Of a stretch of 57,724 bases of DNA, positions 17,520-26,062 are shown in pieces; within the stretch, counting starts at the first letter, position 1, and every line of letters starts with the position of its first letter. The position numbers and the translations under genes are program-made. The DNA comes from CBDHDN01 sp965261585. Lineage in GTDB: Bacteria > Pseudomonadota > Alphaproteobacteria > UBA6615. The notes below the pieces were generated by a model. It ran no database searches. It worked only from the letters and a program-made list of their open reading frames with translations, and was not told the origin of the DNA. Where the stretch lies: the NCBI GenBank assembly GCA_965261585.1, contig CBDHDN010000023.1, positions 1 to 57,724 of the forward strand, read 5' to 3'.

Positions 17520-19123
17520 CCTGGAAGATTCACGAAAGGCACCGCCGAACTCCCAATATGCGTTATGATTCAATTGCCGAGATCGGATCAAACGCAGGAG
17601 CCCGGCGGTGACGAATTGTACCCCTGAGACGGTGCTGTTTCCAGTCTGCCGCAAGCGGCGGATCGAGGCGGCGTTTGACGGCGGCGATGTGACGAGCAAC
17701 GGCGGCGTGCTGCTGTTACGCCAGGCGGACCGGCGGTTGGGTCTGACGGCGGCGGTGGCGCGTCGGCTCGGCGACAGGCGCCAGCGCGGCAAGGTCAGGC
17801 ATCGCTTCGTCGACATGCTGCGCCAGCGGGTGTTCGCGATCGCGCTGGGCTATGAGGATCTGAACGATCACACCGAGCTGCGCCACGATGTGGCGGTGCA
17901 GACGGCGACGGGGCAGGACCGGGCGCTGGCCAGCGCGCCGACGCTGTGCCGCTTCGAGAACCAGGCCGAGGCGAGCTGGGCGTGGGCGATCCACGAGGTC
18001 CTGGCGGATGCCTTCATCGCCGCGCATGGTGATCCGCCAGCCGAGATCGTGCTCGACTTCGATGCCACGGACGACCCGGTTCACGGCCATCAAGAAGGCC
18101 GGTTCTTCCATGGCTACTACGACCACTACTGCTTCCTGCCGCTTTACGTGTTCGCCGGCGATCATCTGCTGGCGGCCTACCTGCGACGCTCGGACATCGA
18201 CCCGGCGAAGCATGCCGGTGCAGTGCTGAAGCTGCTGGTGCGGCGGCTGCGCCTGGCCTGGCCCGCCGTGCGCATCATCGTGCGGGCGGACTCCGGCTTC
18301 TGCCGCTGGCGCATGCTGTCGTGGTGCGAGCGTCACGGCGTCGACTACATCATCGGCCTGGCCAGGAACAAGCGGCTGGAGGCGCTGGCGGCGCCCGTGA
18401 TGGCCCAGGCGCGCGCACTGTTCGCCACGACCGGCGACAAGCAACGGCACTTCGCCGAACTCCGCTATGGCGCCGGGACGTGGAACCGCGAGCGGCGCGT
18501 CATCGCGCGCCTCGAACACACCGCCCGCGGCGCCAACCCGCGCTTCGTGGTGACCAGCCTCGCCGGTGACGGCATGGCGCTCTACGACATGCTCTACTGT
18601 GCCCGCGGCGACATGGAGAACCGCATCAAGGAGCAGTTCGAGCTGTTCTCTGACCGCACCTCGGCCCATCGCTGGTGGCCGAACCAGTTCCGCCTGCTCC
18701 TGGCCAGTCTCGCCTACGTGCTGATGACGGCGATCCGGCGCTTCGGCCTCGCCGGCACCGAGGCCGCCCGCGCCCAGGTTGGCACGATCCGCCTGCGCTT
18801 GCTCAAGATCGGCGCCGTCGTCATCCGCAACACCCGTCGGGTCCGCTTCCTGCTCTCCTCGGCCTGTCCCGATCAGGCCCTGTTCACACTGGTCGCCACC
18901 AGGCTCGAACCAGGATAGCGGCCGCCCCTTCGGTCCCTTACACGATCCCAATGCCGTGCCGCGGCAACCAGTAAACGCGACCGCTCGCCGCCACCGAACA
19001 CCGTAATGCTTCGCTCCTGCACCGCGGCCATGAACCCCGGTCAAAACCCGTCCCAATTCGCCTCATTCGAGACAGATGACCGGCCCAACAGGACACAATC
19101 ATTCGCATCATGAAATATCCGGG
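17520..19123 (+). mobile_element. IS1380-family insertion sequence, complete (1604 bp)
   Basis: The ends are imperfect inverted repeats: left CCTGGAAGATTCACGA at 17520, right (read inward from 19123) CCCGGATATTTCATGA. They match at about 11-12 of 16 positions. Both ends are flanked by the same 4-base direct repeat, ctag (17516-17519 and 19124-19127), as expected for the 4-bp target duplication of IS1380. The single transposase gene is intact, so the copy looks recent and possibly active. Confidence 0.85.
17608..18918 (+). CDS. IS1380-family transposase
   Basis: 436-aa DDE transposase, full length. The start MTNCTPETVLFPV is followed by the N-terminal DDE_Tnp_1-like domain with GYEDLNDHTELRHD (~residue 80). 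Catalytic residues are likely in VLDFDATDDPVHGHQEG (~150) and RADSGFCRW (~230). The C-terminal helix with KEQFELFSDRTSAH and WWPNQFRL is characteristic of the IS1380 group. No frameshift. It lies inside a complete element with inverted repeats and a target duplication. Confidence 0.94.
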   Translation: MTNCTPETVLFPVCRKRRIEAAFDGGDVTSNGGVLLLRQADRRLGLTAAVARRLGDRRQRGKVRHRFVDMLRQRVFAIALGYEDLNDHTELRHDVAVQTATGQDRALASAPTLCRFENQAEASWAWAIHEVLADAFIAAHGDPPAEIVLDFDATDDPVHGHQEGRFFHGYYDHYCFLPLYVFAGDHLLAAYLRRSDIDPAKHAGAVLKLLVRRLRLAWPAVRIIVRADSGFCRWRMLSWCERHGVDYIIGLARNKRLEALAAPVMAQARALFATTGDKQRHFAELRYGAGTWNRERRVIARLEHTARGANPRFVVTSLAGDGMALYDMLYCARGDMENRIKEQFELFSDRTSAHRWWPNQFRLLLASLAYVLMTAIRRFGLAGTEAARAQVGTIRLRLLKIGAVVIRNTRRVRFLLSSACPDQALFTLVATRLEPG

Positions 19124-19162
19124 CTAGCTGACTCGCTTCCTGTGGTCAAGGGCTTCTTCACG

Positions 19163-19187
19163 GCTCCCGACGCATCGCGTCGGGAGC
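19163..19187. other. Perfect hairpin upstream of the DUF3892-like gene
   Basis: gctcccgacg (19163-19172) and cgtcgggagc (19178-19187) form a 10-bp stem with a 5-base loop, 20 bases before the small gene start. It may be a terminator for transcripts leaving the IS, or a 5' leader structure. Confidence 0.45.
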
Positions 19188-19207
19188 ACATGGAGACTTA
19201 CCTTAAA

Positions 19208-19509
19208 ATGACAACAGTTACGACGAAGACACAGACGGTCCGTTGCATCAACAAGGATGATCGGATGAATCCTTATGAGCGAATCACGCACGTCGGGGGC
19301 TTAAACCCGAATGGGGGCCGCTGGAAAAAACCCAGCAGCAGGTTATCCGGGAAATCGACGCTGGCGAATGGGTGTACTACGTCGGAGAAACGGCCCTCAC
19401 CAAGGTAAAGGTGATCACGGCTCTCAGCCCATACGGGAATAAATACATTAAGACAGAGGCAGATGGACAGGAGCCGAACAATCTCCGGAGTCTGCAGGAG
19501 TGCCCATAA
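19208..19509 (+). pseudogene. DUF3892-like small protein, -1 frameshift at an A6 run
   Basis: From ATG 19208 the frame reads VRCINKDDRMNPYERITHVG and then GLNPNGGRWK. This matches the start of DUF3892 (CINK-D---PYE-I-HVGG---G--WK). After the A6 run at 19325-19330 the conserved continuation is in the -1 frame: QQQVIREIDAGEW, YYVGETALTKVKV and the ending NNLRSLQECP, with stop TAA 19507-19509. The full protein would be about 100 aa. Possible causes are a missing A in the assembly, a null mutation, or slippage on the A run. DUF3892 function is not established. Low GC compared with the chromosome. Confidence 0.6.
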
Positions 19510-19659
19510 CCGTGTCGTACGGGCGCTTGAATCCGTTGGGTTCAAGCGCCCAGACAACGCCTGCTGTGCTGAATAGAGTTTTTCACGATGGTCAGCTAAA
19601 CGCGGGTCGCGCAGGGCCTCGCCGATTCGATCCAGTTCTCGGCTAACGAAGCTGCTCAT
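19448..19659 (-). pseudogene. Small conserved-looking protein antisense to the DUF3892 3' end, frameshifted
   Basis: ATG 19659 follows AGGAG at a good spacing. The reading MSSFVSRELDRIGEALRDPR...SAQQALS continues, one base missing near 19550, as WALEPNGFKRPYDTVMGTP and ADSGDC, ending at TAA 19448-19450. The second part resembles a recurrent small-protein ending (ALxPxGFxxPYDxxxGTPxxSxDC) recalled from proteobacterial hypothetical proteins, not checked. The last 62 bases overlap the DUF3892-like gene tail-to-tail on the opposite strand. Function unknown. Confidence 0.45.
19521..19551. other. Perfect 11-bp stem hairpin between the convergent small genes
   Basis: gggcgcttgaa (19521-19531) and ttcaagcgccc (19541-19551) pair perfectly around a 9-base loop, just after the DUF3892-like stop. 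It also lies within the coding frame of the minus-strand small gene. It could be a transcription stop for the plus strand, although no T-tract follows. Confidence 0.5.
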
Positions 19660-19745
19660 CAGCATTTTCTCCTAGGTGCATTGCTACATGATACCGGGTG
19701 TGTCGGACGTTGCGGCATGGCATGATCGCGCGCAGTGTCGGCGCC

Positions 19746-21101
19746 ATGACGATGCCGGCCAACGACGCCCGCGATGTGGCGCTGGATCTGCTCGACGCGG
19801 TGCTCGGAGGCCGGCGGCCGCTCGACGCGGTGCTGGCCGATCACGCCGGGTCGGCCGCCCTGGCTGTACGCGACCGGGCGCATGGCCGGCTGCTGACGGC
19901 AACGGTGCTGCGGCGGCTCGGCCAGCTGGACGCACTGATCGACGGCAGCATGAAGCGGCCGCTGCGCCGGCGCGATGCGGCGGTGCGTAACATCCTGCGG
20001 CTGGGGGTGGCGCAGATCGTGTTCCTGGCAACGCCGGCCTATGCCGCAGTCGACAGCGCCGTCGCGCTGGCCCGCCGGCACGGCCACGAACCGCAAGCGG
20101 GGCTGATCAACGCCGTGCTGCGGCGGCTCGACCGCGAGGGGCCGGCGCTCGTCGCAGCGCAGGACGCGGCGCGGCTGAACACGCCGGACTGGCTGTGGGC
20201 GCGCTGGTGCGACGCCTATGGCGAGGCGACGACCCGGGCCATCGCCGCCGCGCACATGGCCGAGCCGTCGCTCGACCTGACGCTCAACCCAAGCGTCGCC
20301 GACGACGCTAGGACCGCCGCTGCGGCTGCGGGGGCGACCGCGGGGGCGGCCGGGTGGGCCGACCGGCTGGACGCGGCCATCCTGCCGACGGGAACACTGC
20401 GGCGCCGCGCCGCCGGCCGGATCGGCGAACTGCCCGGCTTCGACGCCGGCGCCTGGTGGGTGCAGGACGCCGCCGCCACCCTGCCGGCGCGGCTGTTGGG
20501 CGACGTGACCGGGGCGGCGGTGGTCGACCTGTGCGCCGCACCGGGCGGCAAGACGGCGCAGCTGGCCGCGGCCGGTGCCCATGTCACCACCGTCGATATC
20601 GCGGAATCGCGGCTGGCCGTCGTCCGCGAGAACCTGACGCGGCTGAAACTGACCGCGACGTGCCGCGCCGGCGACGCGTTGACTTTTCGACCGGAGGCGC
20701 CGCCAGCGGCGGTGCTGTTGGACGCACCATGCTCCGCCACGGGCACGATCCGGCGCCACCCCGACATCCCGCACTTGAAGACGGCGGCCGACGTCGCGGC
20801 GATGGCGACTCTACAGACGCGGCTGCTGAAAGCCGCGGTGGATATGCTGGCGCCGGGCGGCCTGTTGGTCTACGCCGTCTGCTCGCTAGAGCCCGAAGAG
20901 GGGCCGGAGCGCATCGCCGCGCTGCTGGCCGGTGGCGCGCCGGTAGAGCGGGTGCCGATCGCGGCGGCGGAGATCGGCGGCCTCGCGGAATGCGTCACGG
21001 CGGCAGGCGATCTGCGGACGCTGCCGTGCCATCTGGCCGACACGGTAGCCCAAGGCGGCGGCATGGACGGGTTTTTTGCCTGCCGCCTGCGGCGCGCATG
21101 A
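19746..21101 (+). CDS. rsmB: 16S rRNA m5C967 methyltransferase (RsmB/Fmu family)
   Basis: 451 aa from ATG 19746; upstream in-frame starts at 19698 (GTG) and 19722 (ATG) are possible. The NusB-like N-terminal RNA-binding domain starts ARDVALDLLDAVL. The methyltransferase domain has the SAM motif VVDLCAAPGGKTAQLA (~residue 262), the cysteine-bearing LLDAPCSATGTIRRHPDI (~325) and the catalytic cysteine in VYAVCSLEPEEG (~376). It leads the rsmB-rpe-heparinase-like series. Confidence 0.94.
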   Translation: MTMPANDARDVALDLLDAVLGGRRPLDAVLADHAGSAALAVRDRAHGRLLTATVLRRLGQLDALIDGSMKRPLRRRDAAVRNILRLGVAQIVFLATPAYAAVDSAVALARRHGHEPQAGLINAVLRRLDREGPALVAAQDAARLNTPDWLWARWCDAYGEATTRAIAAAHMAEPSLDLTLNPSVADDARTAAAAAGATAGAAGWADRLDAAILPTGTLRRRAAGRIGELPGFDAGAWWVQDAAATLPARLLGDVTGAAVVDLCAAPGGKTAQLAAAGAHVTTVDIAESRLAVVRENLTRLKLTATCRAGDALTFRPEAPPAAVLLDAPCSATGTIRRHPDIPHLKTAADVAAMATLQTRLLKAAVDMLAPGGLLVYAVCSLEPEEGPERIAALLAGGAPVERVPIAAAEIGGLAECVTAAGDLRTLPCHLADTVAQGGGMDGFFACRLRRA

Positions 21102-21128
21102 ACCTGCCCCGACCCCGTTCCCGCGCGG

Positions 21129-21179
21129 GCCCCGGTGCCCGCACAGCCGGTGGTCCCGCAGCCTTGCAGGCACCGGGGC
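21129..21179. other. Inverted repeat between rsmB and rpe
   Basis: gccccggtgcc (21129-21139) and ggcaccggggc (21169-21179) are perfect 11-bp arms separated by 29 bases. There is no T-tract. It may attenuate or protect the transcript between the two genes. Confidence 0.4.
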
Positions 21180-21199
21180 AAGCTGATACCACAGCCGCC

Positions 21200-21889
21200 A
21201 TGCCTGATACGCCCGAGCGCCCGGTGCGCATCGCCCCGTCGATCCTGGCCGCGGATTTCGCGCGCCTCGGCGCCGAGGTGGAGGCCGTCGACGCCGCCGG
21301 CGCCGACTGGATCCACATCGACGTGATGGACGGCCACTACGTGCCCAACCTCACGATCGGGCCGGCCGTCGTCAAGGCGCTGCGGCCCTATTCCGACAAG
21401 CCGTTTGACGTGCACCTGATGATCAGCCCGGTCGACGGCGCGGTCGATCGGTTTGCCGAGGCCGGCGCCGACGTTATCACGGTGCATCCGGAGGCCGGGC
21501 CGCACATCCACCGCACACTGCAGGCGATCAAGGCGCTGGGCAAGCGGGCCGGCATCGCGCTCAACCCCGGAACGCCGGCGAAGTCGCTTGACTACCTGCT
21601 GGACCTGGCGGACGTGATCGTCGTGATGAGCGTCAACCCCGGGTTCGGCGGACAGACCTTCATTGCCAGCCAGCTGGACAAGGTGCGGGCGATCCGCAAG
21701 CGGCTTGACAATCATGTCGCCGCGGGTGGCCAGCCGATCGACCTGGAAATCGACGGCGGCATAGATACCGAGACGGCGCGCCAGGCCATCGTCACGGGCG
21801 CCGATGTGCTGGTCGCCGGGACGGCGGTGTTCAGCGGCGGCGCCAACACCTACGCGGCCAGCATCGCCGCGCTGCGCGGCACGGGCTAG
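21200..21889 (+). CDS. rpe: Ribulose-phosphate 3-epimerase
   Basis: 229 aa. It interconverts D-ribulose 5-phosphate and D-xylulose 5-phosphate in the pentose phosphate and Calvin cycles. TIM-barrel marks are IAPSILAADFARLG, HIDVMDGHYVPNLTIGP (metal His and catalytic Asp, ~residue 38), DVHLMIS, MSVNPGFGGQ (~145) and LEIDGGID (second catalytic Asp, ~182). ATG 21200 gives the normal N-terminus. Confidence 0.96.
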   Translation: MPDTPERPVRIAPSILAADFARLGAEVEAVDAAGADWIHIDVMDGHYVPNLTIGPAVVKALRPYSDKPFDVHLMISPVDGAVDRFAEAGADVITVHPEAGPHIHRTLQAIKALGKRAGIALNPGTPAKSLDYLLDLADVIVVMSVNPGFGGQTFIASQLDKVRAIRKRLDNHVAAGGQPIDLEIDGGIDTETARQAIVTGADVLVAGTAVFSGGANTYAASIAALRGTG

Positions 21890-21942
21890 CGTCGGCGGTG
21901 CAGACGATTCCATACCCTCGGGCGACGTTCTAAGATCCGAGC

Positions 21943-23610
21943 ATGGGCGAGGCGCAAGCGGCGATGCGTGACTGGCGCTATGGCGTGGGCAAACTGCTCT
22001 ACGGCTCGCCCGGCTACCGCCTGACACTGATCGGGTCCACGCCAGCCGGCCTGAACCTGGTGCCACCCGACCCGTGGCCCGGCAACGCGGCGCGCGGCAG
22101 CGCGATCATTCGCGGCGAGCTCCGCTTCTTCGGCGAGAGTGTGAGCGGCAGCCGGCACGTCTGGCAGCCCGACGGCATGCGACCGGAATGGCTGGCGGAG
22201 CTGCACAGCTTCGACTGGCTGCGCGATCTGCGCGCGGTCGGCGGCGACGCGGCACGGCGGCGAGCGCGCGAGCTGGTCGGCGACTGGCTGGCACGCCAGG
22301 CGAATTGGGACGAGACGGCGTGGCGGCCGGACGTCCTGGCGCGGCGGCTGTTCGCCTGGCTGGGTCAACACGACTTTTTCTGCGCCAGCGCGCCGGACGG
22401 CTACCGCAAGCGCTATCTGGCCGGCCTGAACCGGCAATCGCGGCATCTGCACCGGGTGCTGCCGGGCGGCGTCGACGGCGTGCCGCTGATCACCGCGATC
22501 AAGGGGCTGATCGTCGCCGGCCTGGCGCTGCCGGGCCGCGAGGGCTGGAGTGCCCAGGGCCTGAAGCTGCTGCGCCGCGAGATCGCGCGCCAGTTCCTGC
22601 CCGACGGCGGCCACGTGTCGCGCAACCCGACGGCCCACATCGCCGGGCTGCGACAGCTGGTCGACGTGCGCAGCGCCCTGTTGGCGGCCGACGAGGAAGT
22701 GCCGCTGGACGTGATCAGCGCGATCGACCGCGCCGGGCCGTTCCTGCGCATGCTTCGCCATGGCGACGGCGGGCTGGCCCTGTTCAACGGCGCCGAGGAG
22801 GAGCAGGGCTGGCTGATCGACATGCTGTTGGCGCAGGCGGATGCGCGCGGCCGGCCGCCGGCCAGCGCGCCGCACAGCGGCTATCAGCGGCTGATCGCCA
22901 ACCGCATGGTCGTGCTGGTCGACGTCGGCGTGCCGTCGGCGGCGGCATTGAGCCCCGATGCCCATGCCGGACCGCTGGCGCTCGAGGTCTCGGTCGGCAA
23001 GGACCGGCTGATCGTCAACTGCGGCGCGCGGCGCGGTGTCAGCGACGCCTGGGCCGCCGTGCAGCGGGCGACCGCGGCGCATTCGACGCTCGTGGTCGAC
23101 AATACGAACGCCGCCGAGGTCGTGCCCGGCCGCGGGTTCGACAGCCGGGCCATCGCGGTCGAGCACCAGCGCGACGAGGCCGACGGCAATATCTGGCTGA
23201 CGGCGTCCCACAACGGCTATCAGGCACGCTTCGGCCTGGCGCATCGGCGGCGCCTGTTCGTGGCCGCGGCCGGCGATGAGGTGCGCGGCGAGGACACGCT
23301 GATCGAGACCGCGACGGGCAAGGCCGACGCGCGCGGCTATGCCGTGCGCTTCCACCTGCATCCGTCGGTGCAGGCCTCGCTGGTGCAGAACGGCGCGGCG
23401 GCGCTGCTACGCTCGCAGAACGGCACGGGTTGGCAGCTGCGCGCCAAGGGCGGCACCTTGAGCCTCGCCGAAAGCATCTATCTCGGCGGTGGCGAGGAGA
23501 TGCGGCGGACCGAGCAGGTCGTCATCTCCGGCCGCATCGCCACGCCGGACGCCGACGACGTCGTCGCCACCGTCAAATGGGTGCTGCGGCGCATTCCGAA
23601 GACGCCGTGA
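21943..23610 (+). CDS. Heparinase II/III-family protein
   Basis: 555 aa, with the usual alpha/alpha-toroid N-terminal half (WLARQANWDETAWRPDVLA-type helices, LAGLNRQSRHLHRVLP ~residue 165) and a C-terminal beta-sandwich (heparinase II/III-like, from ~residue 330, with HSGYQRL and AHSTLVVDN). No signal peptide is obvious. Alphaproteobacterial members next to rsmB/rpe/purH are of unknown substrate, so a true lyase activity on heparin is not implied. In relatives it often directly precedes purH. Here 14 kb of glycan genes separate the two. Confidence 0.88.
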   Translation: MGEAQAAMRDWRYGVGKLLYGSPGYRLTLIGSTPAGLNLVPPDPWPGNAARGSAIIRGELRFFGESVSGSRHVWQPDGMRPEWLAELHSFDWLRDLRAVGGDAARRRARELVGDWLARQANWDETAWRPDVLARRLFAWLGQHDFFCASAPDGYRKRYLAGLNRQSRHLHRVLPGGVDGVPLITAIKGLIVAGLALPGREGWSAQGLKLLRREIARQFLPDGGHVSRNPTAHIAGLRQLVDVRSALLAADEEVPLDVISAIDRAGPFLRMLRHGDGGLALFNGAEEEQGWLIDMLLAQADARGRPPASAPHSGYQRLIANRMVVLVDVGVPSAAALSPDAHAGPLALEVSVGKDRLIVNCGARRGVSDAWAAVQRATAAHSTLVVDNTNAAEVVPGRGFDSRAIAVEHQRDEADGNIWLTASHNGYQARFGLAHRRRLFVAAAGDEVRGEDTLIETATGKADARGYAVRFHLHPSVQASLVQNGAAALLRSQNGTGWQLRAKGGTLSLAESIYLGGGEEMRRTEQVVISGRIATPDADDVVATVKWVLRRIPKTP

Positions 23611-23724
23611 GGACGCGGGCAGCTCAGCTCCACCTTAACGATGTGTTAAAGGCGCGGCGGCTAAGCGTCGTGGCCGGGGCGCCGCGGTCGGGCGGACGCC
23701 ACAGCGCAGCTTGGCGAGGACACC

Positions 23725-24723
23725 CTGGCAAAGGTTCTGGTCACCGGAGCCGGCGGCTTCATCGGCTCCCATCTCGTCGAGCGGCTGGTTGCCGACGGCC
23801 ACACGGTGCGTGCCTTCGTGCGCTACAACGGCGCCGGGTCGTGGGGCTGGCTCGACCGTATCGAGGCGCGCGTGGCCGACGCGCTGGACATCTTTCCCGG
23901 CGACATCCGCGACGCTCATGCCGTGCGCCAGGCGGTCGACGGTTGTGACGTCGTCTTCCACCTGGCGGCGCTGATCGGCATTCCGTATTCCTACCGGGCG
24001 CCGCAGAGCTACGTCGACACCAACATCACCGGCACGGCAAACGTGCTGCAGGCGGCGACGGACCTGGGCGTCGGCCGGGTCGTGCAAACCTCGACCAGCG
24101 AGGTCTACGGCACCGCCCGGCGTGTGCCGATCGACGAAGACCACCGGCTGCATCCGCAGTCGCCCTACGCGGTGAGCAAGGTCGGCGCCGACCAGATCGC
24201 GCTCGCCTACGCACGCTCGTTCGACACCCCGGTCGTCGTCGTGCGGCCCTTCAACAGCTATGGTCCGCGGCAATCGGCGCGCGCCGTGATCGCGACGGTG
24301 ATCGCGCAACTGGCCGACGGCGCCAGGCAGATCAGGCTGGGCGCGCTGACACCGACGCGCGACTTCACCTACGTGAGCGACACGGTCGCCAGCTTCGTCG
24401 CGGCGGCCCGAGCTGACGCGGCGATCGGCGAGGTCGTGAACCTGGGCACGAACTTCGACATCGCGATCGGCGAGGTCGCCGAGATGGTGGCCGAGATCAT
24501 GGGCGCCGAGATCGAGATCGTCGCCGACGACGAACGCCGGCGGCCGGCGGCGAGCGAGGTCGAGCGCCTGTTGTGCGACAACGGCCGGGCGGCCAGGCTC
24601 TTGGACTGGCGGCCGGCCTACCACGGCCGCGGCGGCTTGCGCCGCGGCCTGGAAGCAACGATCGACTGGTTCGCCGACCCGGCGAACCGCGCCGCCTACA
24701 AGCCGCATGTCTATTGTGTGTAG
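23725..24723 (+). CDS. legB: LegB-type NDP-N-acetylglucosamine 4,6-dehydratase (SDR), probable CTG start
   Basis: 332 aa. It converts NDP-GlcNAc to the 4-keto-6-deoxy sugar, the first committed step of legionaminic acid synthesis. The Rossmann motif KVLVTGAGGFIGSHLVE needs a start at CTG 23725, with GGCGAGGA 4 bases upstream; the first ATG/GTG/TTG in frame is GTG 23806, which would remove the NAD-binding loop. Further marks are FHLAALIGIPYSY (~residue 75), the SDR triad in TSTSEVYGT (~115) and SPYAVSKVGADQ (~143), VRPFNSYGPRQSARAVI and LTPTRDFTYVSDT. These residues agree closely with LegB proteins. It is the first gene of the island. Confidence 0.9.
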   Translation: MAKVLVTGAGGFIGSHLVERLVADGHTVRAFVRYNGAGSWGWLDRIEARVADALDIFPGDIRDAHAVRQAVDGCDVVFHLAALIGIPYSYRAPQSYVDTNITGTANVLQAATDLGVGRVVQTSTSEVYGTARRVPIDEDHRLHPQSPYAVSKVGADQIALAYARSFDTPVVVVRPFNSYGPRQSARAVIATVIAQLADGARQIRLGALTPTRDFTYVSDTVASFVAAARADAAIGEVVNLGTNFDIAIGEVAEMVAEIMGAEIEIVADDERRRPAASEVERLLCDNGRAARLLDWRPAYHGRGGLRRGLEATIDWFADPANRAAYKPHVYCV

Positions 24724-24774
24724 CGGCACCGGCCGCGCGGCGGCGGGCTGTCCTCCTCACCGGCAAGCTGTCGC

Positions 24775-25944
24775 ATGAGCGACGCGCTGGCCGCCGAGGT
24801 GCTGGCGCGGCTGGGCCGCGTGCTGCCGTCGGACGGCGGGCCCTATCCACTGCACGAGCCGGCGATCGGCGGCAACGCGTGGGCCTACGTCAAGGACTGT
24901 TTGGACACCGGTTGGGTCTCGTCAGTCGGCGGCTACGTCGACCGCTTCGAGGCCGCGGTCGCCGAAGCGACGGGTGCCGATGCCGCGATCGCGACGGTCA
25001 ACGGGACAGCGGCCCTGCATGTGTGCCTGCAGCTGGCCGGCATCTTGCTCGGCGACGAGGTGCTGGTACCGGCCCTGACCTTCGTCGCCACGGCCAATGT
25101 CGTCCGCTATTGCGGCGCCGTGGCGCATTTCGTCGACGCCGCGGGGACGAGCCTGGGCGTCGACGCGGCGGCCCTGGAAGCCTATCTCGGCGAGATCGCC
25201 GAGCCGGGCGCCGACGGCTGGGTCAACCACCGGACCGGACGGCGGCTCCGCGCCCTGGTCGTCATGCACTGCTGCGGTCACGCGGCGGATTTGGACGCCC
25301 TGGCGGCGGTGGCCGAGGCGTTCGGCCTGGCGCTGATCGAGGACGCCGCGGAGGCCTTGGGCTCGCGCTGTCGCGGCGCCCACGTCGGCACCGGCCGCCT
25401 GGCGACGCTCAGCTTCAACGGCAACAAGACCGTGACGACGGGCGGCGGCGGCGCCGTCCTGACGAACGATGCGGCGCTGGCCGCCGCGGCCAAGCACCTG
25501 ACGACGACGGCGCGCGCGGACGAGGCGCACGCCTTCAGCCATGACCGCGTCGCGTTCAACTACCGCCTACCGAACCTCAACGCCGCCCTGGGCTGTGCCC
25601 AATTGGAGCAGCTGGCGGACCTGCTGGCGGCGAAGCGACGACTGGCCGAGGACTATGCCGCCGCTTTCGCCGGCCTGGACGCGGCGCAAGTCCTGCCCGA
25701 GCCGGCCTATGGCGAGAGCAACCACTGGCTGAACGTGCTCGTGCTGGCGCCCGAGGTGGCTACAGAACGGCTCACGCTGCTGCGGCGCCTGAGCGACGCC
25801 GGCTATCTGTGCCGGCCGCTGTGGACGCCGATGCACGCGCTGCCGATGTACCGCGACTGCCCGCGCATGGCCCTGCCCGTCACCGAGGATTTGTTCCGCC
25901 GCACGATCCTGCTGCCGAGCAGCCCGGGGTTGCGGCTCGGCTAA
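24775..25944 (+). CDS. legC: LegC-type PLP-dependent aminotransferase (DegT/DnrJ/EryC1/StrS)
   Basis: 389 aa. It transfers an amino group to C4 of the LegB 4-keto product. PLP marks are NGTAALHVCLQLAG (~residue 78), the Asp in IEDAAEALGS (~190) and the Schiff-base lysine in LSFNGNKTVTTGGGG (~217). EPAIGGNAWAYVKDCLDTGWVSS at the N-terminus is typical of LegC. It lies 51 bp after legB. Confidence 0.92.
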   Translation: MSDALAAEVLARLGRVLPSDGGPYPLHEPAIGGNAWAYVKDCLDTGWVSSVGGYVDRFEAAVAEATGADAAIATVNGTAALHVCLQLAGILLGDEVLVPALTFVATANVVRYCGAVAHFVDAAGTSLGVDAAALEAYLGEIAEPGADGWVNHRTGRRLRALVVMHCCGHAADLDALAAVAEAFGLALIEDAAEALGSRCRGAHVGTGRLATLSFNGNKTVTTGGGGAVLTNDAALAAAAKHLTTTARADEAHAFSHDRVAFNYRLPNLNAALGCAQLEQLADLLAAKRRLAEDYAAAFAGLDAAQVLPEPAYGESNHWLNVLVLAPEVATERLTLLRRLSDAGYLCRPLWTPMHALPMYRDCPRMALPVTEDLFRRTILLPSSPGLRLG

Positions 25945-26062
25945 GCCAAGGCATCTCAGGGAGGGCCGCCTTAACCACCCGTCAACCAACTGTGCGCGAC
26001 GTTTGAGCAGGCGCGGCAGGTGCCGCGTTCGGATATCACCGTCGCCACGTCATGGCTGCTGA

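Noticed and set aside
17716..19056. A 446-codon open frame antisense to the IS1380 transposase
   Set aside because: It is a codon-bias shadow with no domain features.
16634..19659. A defence island or phage remnant between gcrA and rsmB
   Set aside because: Only an IS element, a lone membrane protein and two small broken genes were seen; no defence or phage core gene was recognised.
23806..24723. GTG 23806 as the legB start
   Set aside because: It would remove the GAGGFIGS nucleotide-binding loop.
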